From: Apricaphanius iberus | Taxonomy: Eukaryota > Chordata > Actinopteri > Cyprinodontiformes > Aphaniidae | Assembly (NCBI GenBank): GCA_028564705.1 | Contig: JAPXFQ010000117.1 | Span: 1-64,000 of the forward strand | Length of the DNA stretch: 64,000 nucleotides | Direction: 5' to 3' | In this document: positions 20,161 through 33,959 of the stretch, piece by piece | Position numbering within the stretch: position 1 is the first letter of the stretch | Layout of the letters: each line of letters starts with the position of its first letter | The notes under the pieces: generated by a model | The model's database searches: none | Told to the model about the DNA's origin: nothing | What the model saw: the letters and a program-made list of their open reading frames with translations, nothing else | Position numbers and translations under genes: made by a program

Positions 20161-21624
20161 GATTAGATTGAAAAGGAGTGATCACAAGACCGGATCAAAA
20201 AACTGTCTTTTTTAGATGTTTACAAGCTTATGCCCCCAGGATTATCTCCAGGATTCAGCAGCACGTGAGGAGCACACAATCTCCTCTGGTCACAGCTGAC
20301 TGCAGCTGCTGAAAGGGTCCAAGGTACAGCTCCAGGTCGAAGGCGTGAGGAGTCCAGTGGTTCAGCCAGTTCCAGATAACAGCTGGGAACACACACAAAG
20401 TGCAGCTCCACGCCAACGACGAACCTGGTCGAGGATCATCAGGAATCTGCCTAAAGAGGGTCGAGAAGGTTTTGACCAAGCTGAATCGGAAGCTGGGGCC
20501 ACAGGCGGCGGGGCCTAACTCACCCAGAAGGTTGTTTGGGTGGTAATATTACTCATTCAGTGTGATCTTTCTGTGCCAAAATTGGGCGAGATAAGCAATT
20601 TGGGCTTGCTTTTCTCGAAGAGGGAGTATACAGAAGAGAAAGATCGCAAAACATCTAACACATTACACAGCAGGTTTTGACCACTTCACAATCGGTGAAG
20701 GAAGCCAGGAGGCGGGGCCTGTCTGTGTATTTGTGTTTTATTGGGGGAAATGTTCAGGTAATGAAGTAGCTGGCATTTCATTGAGGGCGATCTGAAAAAA
20801 TTGGAAGAAATAAAGAACCCACTCTACTGAATCATCTCACCACTTGCAGCCGCTTGGTGACGGAGGAATAAACAAGAGTAAAGACTAAAAAATATAATAA
20901 TAAAGACTGAACATTTATTAATCATTTTTCTGTTTTTTTACAGGTTGTTTAACTATTTTATTCACAAGTGCAGAATTGTAAATATTGCCTAAGAGGATTT
21001 CTGAAAGAATTTTAATCAGTTAATTTTATTTCTTAATTTCCAGTTGTCTGTAAGGTTCTATTAAGGTTTGCATTAATAAAACAAAAGGGTCTACTAGAGG
21101 AAAGACTAAATAGACTCGAGGATTACATTTGTAAAGGGTTCTTAATAACTTCTATTTCACAGGTTTCTTAACACTTTAAGATTGATTTATTTCAGAATAT
21201 AACATAGTAAGAATGTATTTGTTCATGGATTTTCTAAGCTTCTTCCACAAGTATCAACATGTTTCAAGTCAGATTTAATTATCTCTTCACATGTAAGACA
21301 TTCTTATACATTTTTGGGTTTTTGAATTAGTTTTTGGGAATTGTTAAAATAATTTTTTTGTATAATGCAAAAGAGGGTGAATCTATGATTAACAGATTTA
21401 CATTTTTTTAATGGGAGTTAAGGTTAAAGGTACTTTAACAGTTTGTGTTTTGAATTTTAATCTGGAAGTCTTGTTGTGGTATCATAGAAAAGACTTCACG
21501 TTTTGAACTGATGAAATTTCTTGGATTTGATTTCTTGCATTCTCAAAATGCTTTACAGGTTTTGATCTTAAGTTCTAAACACTTACCTTGAAGGAGACTA
21601 CAGAGAAGATATCAATCTATTTTC
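20161..21624. other. Possible decayed retroviral interior
   Basis: This lies directly upstream of a polypurine tract and LTR, so it may be the degenerate 3' interior of an endogenous retrovirus. I recognise no gag, pol or env motif in any frame, and the GC-richer part at 20220-20530 has no match I know. The alternative is ordinary flanking DNA. Confidence 0.25.
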
Positions 21625-21649
21625 AAAAAAAAGATTGAAAAGAGGGAAT
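21625..21649 (+). other. Polypurine tract before LTR
   Basis: An A/G-rich run ending 'gaaaagagggaat' directly abuts the TG of the LTR, as expected of the plus-strand primer site of LTR elements. Confidence 0.6.
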
Positions 21650-22185
21650 TGTGGTGTTATTCTATATATGTTTTAAACTTTTATTGTTCAAAAGGTAAAA
21701 GTCTGTTTATATAGCTTGCATGATGGTAAAAATGTGTCTCAGTATTGTTTATGGGGGTAAGCTTTTAAGTCATAAAACTCTGGGGTGAGTTTTATTGCAA
21801 GCTGTAAAAAACAGGATGTCTGTAGATTTAGTGTGTTGCCATAAAACCATAAAACTCAGAAGGAGCTTTTAAGAAAAGACGTCTCACCCATATGACTGTA
21901 TAATTTTCTGACAGCCAATAATGGCTAAGACACTGTATGGAAATGTTCTGATTGGACGGAGTAGAAACGCCTAGAGGCCCGGTTGTCTATAAAGCTGTGA
22001 AATGAAGATCATTTAATTGTTCAGATTTCTTAAATCTGGACCACAGGGGAACGACGGGGGCAACTTCCTCTGTAAAAATGCAATTTGTTAATCTTTTCAA
22101 AATAAATGTTAAACTGGAAATTGGCTCCATTTTGTCTCTGCTTGAACATGCATTGAATTAATTATGATAATTATTTAATTCAACA
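21650..22185 (+). mobile_element. Retroviral-type LTR (3' or solo)
   Basis: The 536-bp block begins TGTGGTG and ends CAACA, the usual TG...CA borders. A polypurine tract lies immediately upstream. A TATA-like box ('gtctataaagctg') falls near 21990 and AATAAA near 22100, in the order expected of U3 then R. No matching 5' LTR was seen upstream in the window, and no complete genes are present. It is therefore a solo LTR or the 3' LTR of a largely lost element. No intact viral gene is visible. Confidence 0.65.
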
Positions 22186-23710
<1,525 letters not shown>

Positions 23711-23712
23711 TA

Positions 23713-23882
23713 CATGCATATATCTATTTGTATATCAGTAATTCAATTCTGATTATTTATTTTTTTTACCTTTTCCGGAATAGCGACATCTTCACTCGCT
23801 GTAGGCTTTGTAACTTGCTAACTTTTTTGCTATAATAGGACATTTCAAGTTGTCACTTAAAACATTTGTACATAATCACTGG
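23713..23882. other. No recognised feature
   Basis: Short AT-rich spacer; nothing seen. Confidence 0.4.
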
Positions 23883-25532
23883 TAGATCTGAAACAAGTAA
23901 TCGATTTAATCGATTTTAAAAATGTTTGACAACTAATTATGTCATTGATTAGTTGCTTTATAATCACGTTTTACATTAAGCCATCTATTTGTACCACAAT
24001 CTGTTACATTAGATACAATCTGTTATATTTGCGGCCATTGTGTGGCAGTAATGAGCCACCAATCTACCAGTGGAGCATTAGAAGAATAAATCAGCCAATA
24101 GGTACCCTTGTTTTTTATGATGTACCACACATATGATTGACGCGCATGCTCACACTGAGCAAGATGGTGGAACAAGAAAATGTACAAGAAAAAAGGTGAA
24201 ATGATAAAACTGAAGAAAAAATCCCCAAACGAAGACATCCAAAATTATGTGAGCAATTTACTCTACATGCTGTGAAAAGACAATCTAGCATGGCCTAGCA
24301 TCTAAATGAACATCTGAGACAAAAACATGTTTGAGGTAATGCGGCAGAGAGTGAGCCAGCTCGGTAAGTAACTTACACCTAATAAGAAAATTAACGATAA
24401 ATAAAGTGGTCCCTCACTATAACATATGACTTTACTGTTTTGCTGAGTTTTTTGTAACACCATTTTACATGGTTTCTTTACAGCAAACTAATGTGTATTG
24501 TGTTCTGCTGTTGATTAATTAGAGGCAATTGTGAATCTCTGTGTTGTATATCCTGTGCTTGCCAAATTTGGCACGTCTGTTTATAAGAATGTTCTCGTCC
24601 AGAGACAAACAGCACAAACCCATACCTATGTTACTCACTCGAAAAAAGACAACTGCGTAGAAAAAGGTGTAGTCGAGCGGAGTCTTTATGAAAAGAAACG
24701 CTGCATAATAACACTTTTATGCTTAAAAATCCATCAAGGTTTTCACTTTGAGAGTATTTAAACTAGCGAAAAAAATGAGAAACGTTCAATTTGTTGCAAG
24801 GTGTTTTATAAGCTTAAAATATTTAATTGTAAAAAATCAAGATGACTTCTTTAAAGATTTCTTCCGTTGCAGGTTATTTTAATTAAAGTGAACCACATAA
24901 TTATTATTAAAAAATACTACTTTTATAAGAACCATTTTCTCATTCAATTGTATCAACAGCAGCTAAATTGCTAGCTTTAGGTCATGATGAAAATCTCTAA
25001 ACTGATTTAATGAATGAGGATAAGTAAATGGTCCCTTGGTGTTTATTTCAAGTCATTTCTGTGAAATGTTTGAGTTCATTAAAATGAAAGCAGAATATCA
25101 AAATTAAAAAAGCCACATTTACTCCACAGACCATGACAATATTGTTTAGTGAAGATAGGTTAATTAATTCTAAGAGCCCCAATGGTGCCCCAAAATGCTG
25201 CCCAACTAAGTCAACCTCCATTATGGGCTGAGATATTTTTGTTAATATGTTGTACATTAATTTGCATGAAATTCTATCTCATTTTGTATTTTGATGCTTA
25301 AAAATGATTCTGGACAAATATTTTGCACTGTTGACTGTGTTCAGGTCCACTAAAATAGATTGCAGTGAACTGCACAATGCTATTGTGTTTTCCTTGTTCT
25401 TAATGAAAATTTGTTCGCGATAACTCATATAAGTGAAAGTAATAGCCAAATATAATTATTAATAAAAGCAATTAATCGTAAAAATAATCGACAGATTAAT
25501 CAGTTATGAAAACAATCGTTACTTGCAGCCCT
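23883..25532. mobile_element. hAT-like remnant
   Basis: The right end carries 'caatcgttacttgcagccct' with nested 'gattaatc' motifs, and the left end has 'taatcgatttaatcgatttt'. These are the subterminal patterns of a common fish hAT group whose terminus reads 'agggctgcaa'. The left terminus itself is missing. Short BED-finger-like traces near 24240-24340 are too weak to call. No intact transposase. Confidence 0.5.
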
Positions 25533-26303
25533 CATTCCTGGCCTATTTAGTATTTAAAACCCTCTGATTACAGAACAAAGCTGGTTTGTATCAAGACTCT
25601 CTGGAAACATGTTTATTTTTTGGACTGCTATGCAAATGGCTTCTAGCAGTGTTTGATGATCTACCATGCAAAATGCCTGAATGTTGTTCAGGAGTCTGGG
25701 CAGGATGAAGCAGCTTATTTGAACACATCAGGGGAAGGAAAGATTTAGTCATACATCTCTTTGATAATAATTCTGTCCATATCAACACTCTGTGCTTAAG
25801 CACATCCATGGATTCCAAGGGCCAACAGCTATTAGAGACGCTCCTCTGCAATGGCAAACATCATTGCTCTGCATGAACATCTGTTCATTAAACTGAAACT
25901 GCTCCATTACCAGCTGCAGAAATTAACAGGAGACTTGTGCCAAAGTACCACTCAAGCATTGGAAATACAGAGAGACGGTATACATTGGCTCTTTCAATTA
26001 TTACTTACAACTAAAATGAACATACAGAGGCAGTTTGCTGATTGGGGGAGAGGCAATTGACCTTTTCTTTATTCCAGGATATTGGCCAGGAACAGGAGCA
26101 GCAGCAGGCAGAGAGACGATAGCATAGACAAATTAATGAGACCAACTGAATCAGAATCACTGATCAGTATACATAAGAGTGTTCGAAAGAGATCAAAACT
26201 TTTCATAGTTTGGAGCACGCAGTAATTTAAAAACCTATTACCATGAAGTATAGACATTCTGAACGTGAATTTCGTTGAGCGTTATATATTTAGTATTGCC
26301 GGA
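25533..26303. other. Unassigned, two short open frames
   Basis: Opposed open frames at 25591-25857 (minus) and 25851-26060 (plus) have no recognised domain. The plus frame has a helical look (LHYQLQKLTGDLCQ) but no supporting context. I do not call either a gene. Confidence 0.3.
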
Positions 26304-26305
26304 TA

Positions 26306-28623
26306 CGGGAGACTGGGGTCAGTTGCAACGTGTGACAGTTGCAACAGGGTGTTTTCCTCCAATCAGTAACAAGCTACAGTAACAAAATGCATACTATACA
26401 TGTTCAGTGAGGCCCCTCCTCCTTTCGCCACACTTTCAGCCACATGTGTGCAGAGCTTCACGTGGAAACCAGTTTCAAGGTAAAAAAGTACATTTTTAAA
26501 CGTCAATATATTTTGTTATTCAATGTAAATTGTTTGAGAGATGCTGTATTACTTCATATCATTGGAAACTGGAGTTTCTCAGCACTCAATATATGTAATT
26601 TGTTTTAGTTAATCTCATTGTACAAAGCTAGCATAAAAAGATCTAGCTAGTCTGGCAGTATGGGGACAGTTGCAACGGGTTGTTGCAACTGTCCCCATGT
26701 GCTGTTGCAACTGTCCCTTGCACCAATACAGTTTTATTTTCTACTACATATACTCTGTGTTTTAATTGATCTTCATTTAAACTATTCTGTTTACAGTATG
26801 CCAAGAGTAAGGATCAGGAAAACTGATAGGGGTCTCCCTGCAGACATTTTAAAAAGAGCAGCAACCCGTGTGAGGGAAGAAAAGAGGACAGTGAGGTCGG
26901 TGGCAAAGGAATATGCCATTTGCCACACAACTTCGCACCGCTTTATAAAAAAGCTTGAGAAAGTTGAGCCAGGGCAGGAGGTAAAGACAGGATATTGGAC
27001 TCCAAAAAGGGTCTTTTCTGAAGATCAAGAAAGGACCCTGGAAGAATACCTTAAAAAGGCAGCAGATCTGTATTATGGTCTAAACACAAAAGAGTTAAGT
27101 GGAGGAAGAAAAAAGTGCCAAAAGATTGTAAGATTGAACAGCCAACAAATCAGGGTGGATGATGAACGAGGACTTTTTGGCTTTCCTAAAACATTTTCAG
27201 CATCATACCAAGGCTTCTGTGGATGGTAAGGTGCTGCTTATACTTGATAACCATTCATCTCGTGGATGAAGGGCCATCCAGGGCTGACAATGTGCATATA
27301 TGATATTCCTGGATTTGTTAGAGTGGCACTGCCTGTTGCAGCAACATCTTCAAATATTCAGGCAAGATTCAGGTGCACAGGGATTTGGGCCATTTATGGA
27401 TGCTATCTTTAATGATAGTGACTTCGCACCATCTTTGGTCACTGACCGACCTGCTCCTGAAGTGTCAGTGCCACTTACACATCCTGAAGCATCGGAAAAC
27501 CCTCAAGTGTTGCAGGCTGTTGACATGGCATCACAGTCTTGTATTCCACATACATCGCCAGCAACCACTCCACAAGCCATTCCCAAGGTTTTTGACACAA
27601 CTAACCCACATGAAACCCAAAAAGGAGGGGAAAAAAACAGGAAAACTAAAAAATTGGAACATGAAAGTGAAGACTCAGAACAGGAGAAGGAATACTTCTG
27701 CCTTGTCTGCCTCGAGTCATACTGCAAACCTAAAGAGGTTTGGGTCCAGTGTTTTGAGTGCAAGGGATGGGCTCATCTGGCTTGCACTGATGGAGAGGGC
27801 ATGTACCAATGCCACAATTGTGAGTCTGACGTAGATTAACAAGTAATTCCCCACTTTCTGTACTTTAATATGTCTCCTCAACCCTCTATACATTGCATCT
27901 AACCTTCTCTCGTTCTTTCCTTTCATCTCTCTCGACACATCTGCATGACCTACGTGCAAACACAGGACACACTGGCAAATGGCCTTACTTACACACACAA
28001 AAATACGCACATGCACGCACGCACACCCTACTTAACACACTTATTCTATGTTGTTCTTGAACACCATTGCTGTTGCTTTGGTTAGATGAAAAAAATAAAA
28101 AAATGTGGCCTGCTTTCACTTGTCAGCCTAGTTCGCAAATGATCACTGTTGTTCATGTGGTCATATAAAAGAATTAAAGCCCACTACAGTATATTAAAAG
28201 TAGCAAACTCACAATTTTCTGCTTCTTGTTTGTTCTCAGATAACCATCATTGTTAGACCTTTGGGCAGATATAAATGACAGCCAATGCAGTGTTCTATTT
28301 CAAAAATAAAAAGTAAAAGTCATAAATGTTTCTTTTTTCTGTTTATGGTGTTTTGCTATGTGTTTTATGACAAATAAATGTGTTACAATTTTCCCATATG
28401 ATTGTTGCAACTGTCCCCAGACATGGGGTCAGTCGCAACATGTGTCAATGTGAGTTCAAAATCAAGTTTTAGAAATATCACCAACTCCACACATGTTTTT
28501 ATGCAAGATTTGTAGGTGACGAACATGGGTTCACTGTGTTAAATTATTATGTTTGTACCACATGCAGTCCCTGAAAAATTTAAATAAATGCAAAAAGTGT
28601 TACAACCGTCCCCGGTCTCCCCC
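26306..28623 (+). mobile_element. pogo/Tigger-like transposon, decayed
   Basis: The left end 'cgggagactggggtcagttg' is inverted at the right end ('caaccgtccccggtctcccc'). TA lies at 26304-26305 and at 28624-28625, consistent with the TA duplication of this superfamily. A pseudogene inside encodes parts of a pogo-like transposase. Extra copies of the terminal 'gttgcaactgtcccc' motif occur just inside both ends (about 26660-26715 and 28400-28420) and may be subterminal binding sites. Confidence 0.88.
26799..27839 (+). pseudogene. pogo-like transposase with PHD-type finger
   Basis: The ATG at 26799 follows a good acceptor ('ctgtttacag'). The first part (to about 27100) is a psq-type helix-turn-helix (MPRVRIRKTDRGLPADIL, TVRSVAKEYAICHTTSHRFI). 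Most of the DDE core is deleted; the piece around 27226-27263 reads VLLILDNHSS, the second catalytic block, followed by stops and a frame change. The last part (27300-27839) is a long linker and then C-x2-C, C-x2-C-x4-H-x2-C and C-x2-C ligands (CLVC, CFECKGWAHLAC, CHNC), which match C4HC3 PHD-type spacing. The family would move the element; this copy cannot. The finger may have targeted chromatin, which is inference. Confidence 0.85.
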
Positions 28624-28625
28624 TA

Positions 28626-28809
28626 CTTATTGTACCTCGTAGGTCAGCATCAGAGCTTTATGACAATATAATAAGAAAAACTCAGATTTTCTAAAGTGAG
28701 GTTCTAGCTCTATTAGTAATCTTACATAGTAAGGCACAAGTTATCGCAAAATTCTTCAAAGATTTGAGCAACCTCCTTTCTATAATATACGTACCTTACA
28801 CTTATGGAA
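28626..28809. other. No recognised feature
   Basis: Short spacer; nothing seen. Confidence 0.4.
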
Positions 28810-29620
28810 AAATCACATCAATTTCACATGGGCAAAATCACATGTGAAATTTGTTTGTCATGTGAAATATTACATGTAAAAACATGTTAAAAAAATATGT
28901 GAAACAGGTGAAAAACGTGACCGTGTTTTTCCACACAAACCCGGTGTGTATTTGGAACGTTTTCATGTGAATAAAACGTGAAGCCCATTGACAATTACAT
29001 GTGAAGCCGATGTAATAACATGTAACCACATACGAAACGCTATTTTTCAAATTTGAAAAACATGTAAAACTCATGTGGTATTACATGTGAATTCCATGTG
29101 AATTTATGTTAAAAAAAATGTGAAACCCTTGTGAAGCAATGTGAAATTACATATGAAGCCCATGTGAATACATGTGAAAACAATTTGAAAACTGTGCGGA
29201 ATTACAAGTGAAATACGTACATACAAAAATATGTGAGACCCATGTAGAATTACATATGAAGCCCATGTGGAATTACATCTGAATACATGTGAAAAATATG
29301 TGAAACCCATGTAAAACCATGTGGAATTACATGTGGGGTCCATGTGAAATTACATATGAATATGTGTGAATAATATGTGAAACCCATGTAAAACTATGTG
29401 GAATTATATGTGAAGCCTATATATATATCCATGTGAAAGTATGTGAAACCCATGTGGAATTGCATGTGAAGCTCATCTGAATACCTGTGAAAATATGTTA
29501 ATACCACGTGGAATTACATAATACATGTGAAAAATATGTGAAACCCATCTAAAATTATGTGAAATTACATGTGAAAAATGTGTGCCGCCCATGTAAAGCC
29601 ATGTGAAATTTGGAACATGT
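28810..29620. repeat. CATGTG-rich degenerate tandem array
   Basis: Variants of 'acatgtgaaacccatgtgga' and 'acatgtgaagcccatgtgaa' recur dozens of times with irregular spacing. The palindromic core CACATG/CATGTG dominates. The short minus-strand open frames over it are repeat translations. Confidence 0.9.
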
Positions 29621-30165
29621 TTGAGAAATACCATGGACTTGCAAAAAAACCAACAAGTGTAAGCCCCAAAAATAATACCAACATTAACAAAATAACAAAA
29701 CAAAAAAATCTAAACTGGTTAGATTACACATAGAAAAGTGTAAAAACAACAAAGCAATATTGTTTTTGCAAATAAGCAACTTATTTATAACTATTATTGT
29801 TCTTATAAGAATGTAATAAGAATGAATGATGTGGACAAAGACACCATCAAAGATGAAAGACGGGGATCCGACAAAGGTCAATACTCACGGAAGAAAATCA
29901 GGGAGAAAATCAGGGAAATACAGGATAGCTGGGGACATTCAAGGAAGCAAGGATTAACAAAGACAAGGTTAAACATCACATCATGACATCACAATTTTGC
30001 AGTATTATGCGTCCATGTGCACTTTGCACTGGGAGTCTTCCTGGTCTCCTTCAACAGATTTGCTGTTTTTCAGATTGAAGACAAATTCACAAATTAGATT
30101 TACACATAGGTAAATTAATATATGCTCAAAGCCACTATGTAGCTGGAACTCTATGTAACTCACTA
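29621..30165. other. No recognised feature
   Basis: AT-rich DNA between the array and the mariner remnant. Nothing supported. Confidence 0.4.
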
Positions 30166-30720
30166 TGTTACTGGAATTAATGTTAAATTTGCTGGGAACA
30201 AACGTAAGCACACCTGTAAGTGAATATGTCCAAATTGTACTCCAACGGTCAGTATTTTGTGTTGCCACCATTATTTTTCTAGTACTGCTTTAACTTTTTT
30301 GGGCATCAAATTTGCTAGTTATTCAGATTACCACTGGAATCCTCTTCACTCCTCAATAACATCGGAGAGCTAGTGGACGTTAGAGACCTTGTGCTCCATT
30401 AGCTTCCATATTAGGATGCCCTAAATATGTTCTATAGCAGGGGTGGGGAACCCGGGTCCTCGAGGGCCACATTCCTCTAAGTTTTCCAGGCAACTCTGCT
30501 GGAACACACCTGACTCAAATCAAATGGATCCAACAGCCAATGAAGTTTTGCACAATTACTAGTTCATTTTATGCAGGTGTGTTTGTGCAGGTAAACATGG
30601 AAACCTTGCAGGATGAGGGCCAAGGTTCCCCACCCCTGTTCTATAGGGTTCATGTCTGGAGACATGCTTTGCCGGTCCACCACTTTTACCCTGAAAACTT
30701 TACACTGTATTAAAGTATCA
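30166..30720 (-). pseudogene. Tc1/mariner transposase remnant, minus strand
   Basis: Read on the minus strand across several frames, the DNA matches the C-terminal part of a fish mariner-type transposase: fragments like LIWKLMEHKVSNVH, LSDVIEE and KKVKAVLEK. The segment continues at 30647 after the 201-bp MITE. Many stops and shifts make it long dead. Confidence 0.6.
30438..30638. mobile_element. 201-bp hAT-type MITE with perfect TSD
   Basis: It begins 'caggggtggggaacc' and ends 'ggttccccacccctg', inverted copies of each other. TTCTATAG occurs exactly on both sides (30430-30437 and 30639-30646), a perfect 8-bp target duplication. It is nested in the mariner remnant, so it is younger than that element. 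No coding capacity. Confidence 0.95.
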
Positions 30721-31655
30721 TATCTTAAACGATATCCGATAAAAAATGCATAGTAAACAATTTACAAAAGTATGATGGGAATATTCAGTTTTTGGGTAAT
30801 GTGTGCCTACGCGTTTCTATGGTAACATTTCCTTTGCCATTCGTACCTTTTTCTTTTAAAACTCTCGCAGCCGCCATGTTGAGCTCTGAACGCCTGAGTC
30901 CTCCTAGCTACTCCCTCACCTACCAGCAACGCCCCTACATTTTGATTACCTCCCCGTCTCTCCACAGCCCTCCCTCCCCTACTCCCCTAGCACAAAAGCA
31001 GAAAGTCTTCAACAGCAATCAGCTGTCACCGGTGGAAATTAGTACATACCTAGTTATTTCAAATAGGTAGTATGTATCATTTATTGAACTTACAGATCGA
31101 TTTAGGGTAATAATATAGTTGTACTGTACCACATAATTGCTCTGTTTGCCTGAGAAGAATGTGCCACCTCTCCTTTAAATATACTAACTCTCAACAATCT
31201 TCATTTTTATTTATTATTTTTCCACCCCTTATTCCCATTTGATGTCAAGAGGTGCTGGAGGATATAATGTATAATTTAAACTTTCTTCCTGTATGTTGGA
31301 TCATTATTCAAAGTTTACTTTCTTTTAGCACCAATTTGTTAAGATTACAAAAATATTGCACAGCTAAACATAGGGGATCAGCCTTTCATTGTTGTTTAGA
31401 AGCAATCTCATGAGAAATGTGCTTTTACACAACTAAACATGTAATTCAAGATTTTCAGTGTCAATACAATTCTAATAAAAATATTGTTTTTGGATATCTA
31501 CAGAGAAGAATTGGCCTTGAAATAAAAATTATTTTAGAAAGAAATACTACAAAACATTTGAAAATGCAACATTTTAGATGAATAAATATACAGAATCTTT
31601 GCTTCTTTGATTAGTTGTTTTGCAGTTCAAAAAGATTTTGAAAGAATTTGGGATC
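30721..31655. other. No recognised feature
   Basis: A GC-richer patch at 30860-31030 holds an open frame (30792-31070) with Pro/Ser-rich residues and no domain. The rest is AT-rich. Confidence 0.35.
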
Positions 31656-31659
31656 ATTA

Positions 31660-32475
31660 CAATTATTTTTTATCAGGTTAGAAATGTAGGGGTAATCATG
31701 GACTCGGACCTGAACTTAAACAGCCACATCAAAGCAACAACATCAACAGCTTTTTACCATCTGAAAAACATTGCTAAGGTCAGAGGATTAGTGTCGAAAC
31801 CAGACTTAGAGAGACTTATCCATAAATTAGTCTCCAGCAGGTTAGACTACTGTAATGGCCTGCTCACTGGCCTCTCCAAACGAGCTGTTAGACACCTGCA
31901 GTACATCCAGAACACTGCTGCTCAAGTCCTGACAAGAACCAGGAAATACAACCATATTAGTCCAGTGCTGCGGTCTCTGCACTGGCTTCCTGTCGCTCAG
32001 AGAATAGAATTTAAAACAGCTCTGCTTGTGTACAAGTCTTTTCATGGTTTGGTACCAAAGTACATCTCTGACATGTTAGAGACATATTAAATATCTCAGG
32101 CCCTGAGAACTTCAGGGAAGGGTCTCCTGGTGGTTCCCAGAGTCAACAATAAACATGGTGAGGATGCATTTCAGTTTCAGGCAGCTAAAATCTGGAACAG
32201 TCTTCATGAGAATGTGAGACAAGCCTCAACTCTAACAGTGTTTAAATCCAGGCTGAAAACAGTTATTTTTACCCATGCATATGAGAATTGAAAGTATTTT
32301 ATCTGCACTCTTGCTTTTTATTGTAATTAATTATTATTTTTGAGCTGATATTTTTTTTCTGTATATCTGTGCTCTTTATTTCTTATTCTTTCTTATTTAT
32401 GCAACTATGAAGCACTTTGAATTGCCTTGTGTATGAATTGTGCTCTACAAAAAAAACTTGCCTTGCCTTGCCTTT
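31660..32475 (+). mobile_element. 5'-truncated L2-type LINE
   Basis: From about 31675 the frame reads RNVGVIMDSDLNLNSHIKA, SRLDYCNGLLTGLSKRAV, NHISPVLRSLHWLPVAQRI and AKIWNSLHENVRQASTL, the C-terminal third of the RT protein of L2/Maui-type LINEs. A stop follows ISDMLETY near 32088, after which the frame goes on. The 3' end 'aagcactttgaattgccttg' leads into a 'cttgc' tandem tail, as L2 elements have. It closely matches the minus-strand copy at 46308-48625. Confidence 0.88.
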
Positions 32476-33690
32476 ATTAAGTATACAGTACATGTTTGGT
32501 GGATGGTAAAAGCAGAGTACTCCAATCATGATGGGATGAAGCTATGACGTTTATTTAAAAGATTAGTTTTACGCAACGGTAGTCTGAGCACAGAGAGCTC
32601 TGCCTATCACAGTTGCAAGATTACAGAAACCAAAGGACAATGCAGGCAGATGTTTTCAAATAAGGGAATTTAAAAGCTCTTTCTATCGTTTCAATGCAGT
32701 GCAACATACTGAATTTGAAATAAATAAAGTAAACTGGCCATCGTCTCTCAGGATAAAATTCTACTCACTGGAAGAGTAACCTTTGACTCCCTGCTTTCAT
32801 GGAATTCCATGACCAAAAGTAATGCCCTTGACTGACTCCAGACTAAAAACTAGAGTGGGCATCTGCAAAAGAAGGGCCTAAGGTACAAGAAACACCATTA
32901 AGGCCATATGACTGACAACTCTTATCTCTGCTGTGAGAACTGCAAGTTTTCTATCGAGACAAGAGTTCATAACATCTGTCTGAAAAAGCATTTCTTCCTG
33001 GAGAACAATATATCTATGTGGGCCCATTTGTATACATGTTCCCCTGATCTAAATCTCCATTGAAGAGGTGTATAAATGGATGGTTAATTAAGTTTACAAA
33101 AACGGATGTAATTTCTGGTGCTCTTCAGAGGATTGTCCTGCTGCAAATCTCAAGTGCACTTTTTGTAATTTACTGAAGCCTGATCTTTTTCACTTTGAAA
33201 CTTTTCAATTTGGAACTTTCCCTATGATGCATTTCTTTCCCAGACTCTATTGTTGAATAATTATGTTTTTCTTAACAGAGGAAAAGGTTAACCTGATGAG
33301 CTTTATATATGTTCTTTGTTTCTGTTGTGACCTCCTAGATGAAAATTTATTTGTATTTTTTTTACTGTTCCAGGTTTTCTCTATTTGTAGTTGATGGCTC
33401 TGGCTGTTTGCTAGAGTCACAAAGCTTTGTAACCCGGTCCATACTAATATAAGAAAATGACTCAGCTGTTCTGGAATTTCTTTAGATTGATGATATGTTA
33501 CTTTTTAAGATATTTTAGCCTACTTTATGTTGTAAAATTGGTTTTAGTAAAATTAGGTAGTTTTAGTAAAAAAGTCTAGTAGTAACCAGACCTACAATTG
33601 TTCAGTGAAAACAAACCAAAATAGTCTGGTTACAATTAATTCATGATTTAACAAGTTTTATTGTCACTCAGAAATAGGGGTATGTAAGAG
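32476..33690. other. No recognised feature
   Basis: AT-rich; no coding, RNA or repeat signature recognised. Confidence 0.4.
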
Positions 33691-33691
33691 G

Positions 33692-33900
33692 TACAGTACA
33701 AACCAAAAGCTTGGACACACCTTCTCATTCAATGAGTTTCCTTTCTTTTCATGACTACATTGTAGATTCTCAATTAAGGGCATCAAACTATGAATGAACA
33801 CATAATGTATGGAATTACTGTATGTACTTAAACAAAAAGGTGACTGGAAATAACTGAATACATGTGTTATATTTTAGATTCCTCAAAGTAGAATTTTTAT
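33692..33900 (+). repeat. Tc1-like left-terminus fragment
   Basis: 'aaaagcttggacacaccttc' and the following 150 bases match the recalled left end of a common fish Tc1 group. No transposase or right end follows; another LINE begins at about 33960. Confidence 0.7.
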
Positions 33901-33959
33901 ACCATTTCTTGGATGGGATACAATTTCTGGTGATTATCGTTTTCACTAAAAAGCAGAGT

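Noticed and set aside
20161..21624. Complete endogenous retrovirus
   Set aside because: An LTR and polypurine tract are visible, but no second LTR or recognisable retroviral gene; only an LTR call is supported.
25591..26060. Two opposed frames as possible host exons
   Set aside because: No domain, no convincing splice sites and no consistent neighbour.
27503..28016. Minus-strand frames opposite the pogo-like finger
   Set aside because: They overlap well-supported plus-strand coding and contain no recognisable motif.
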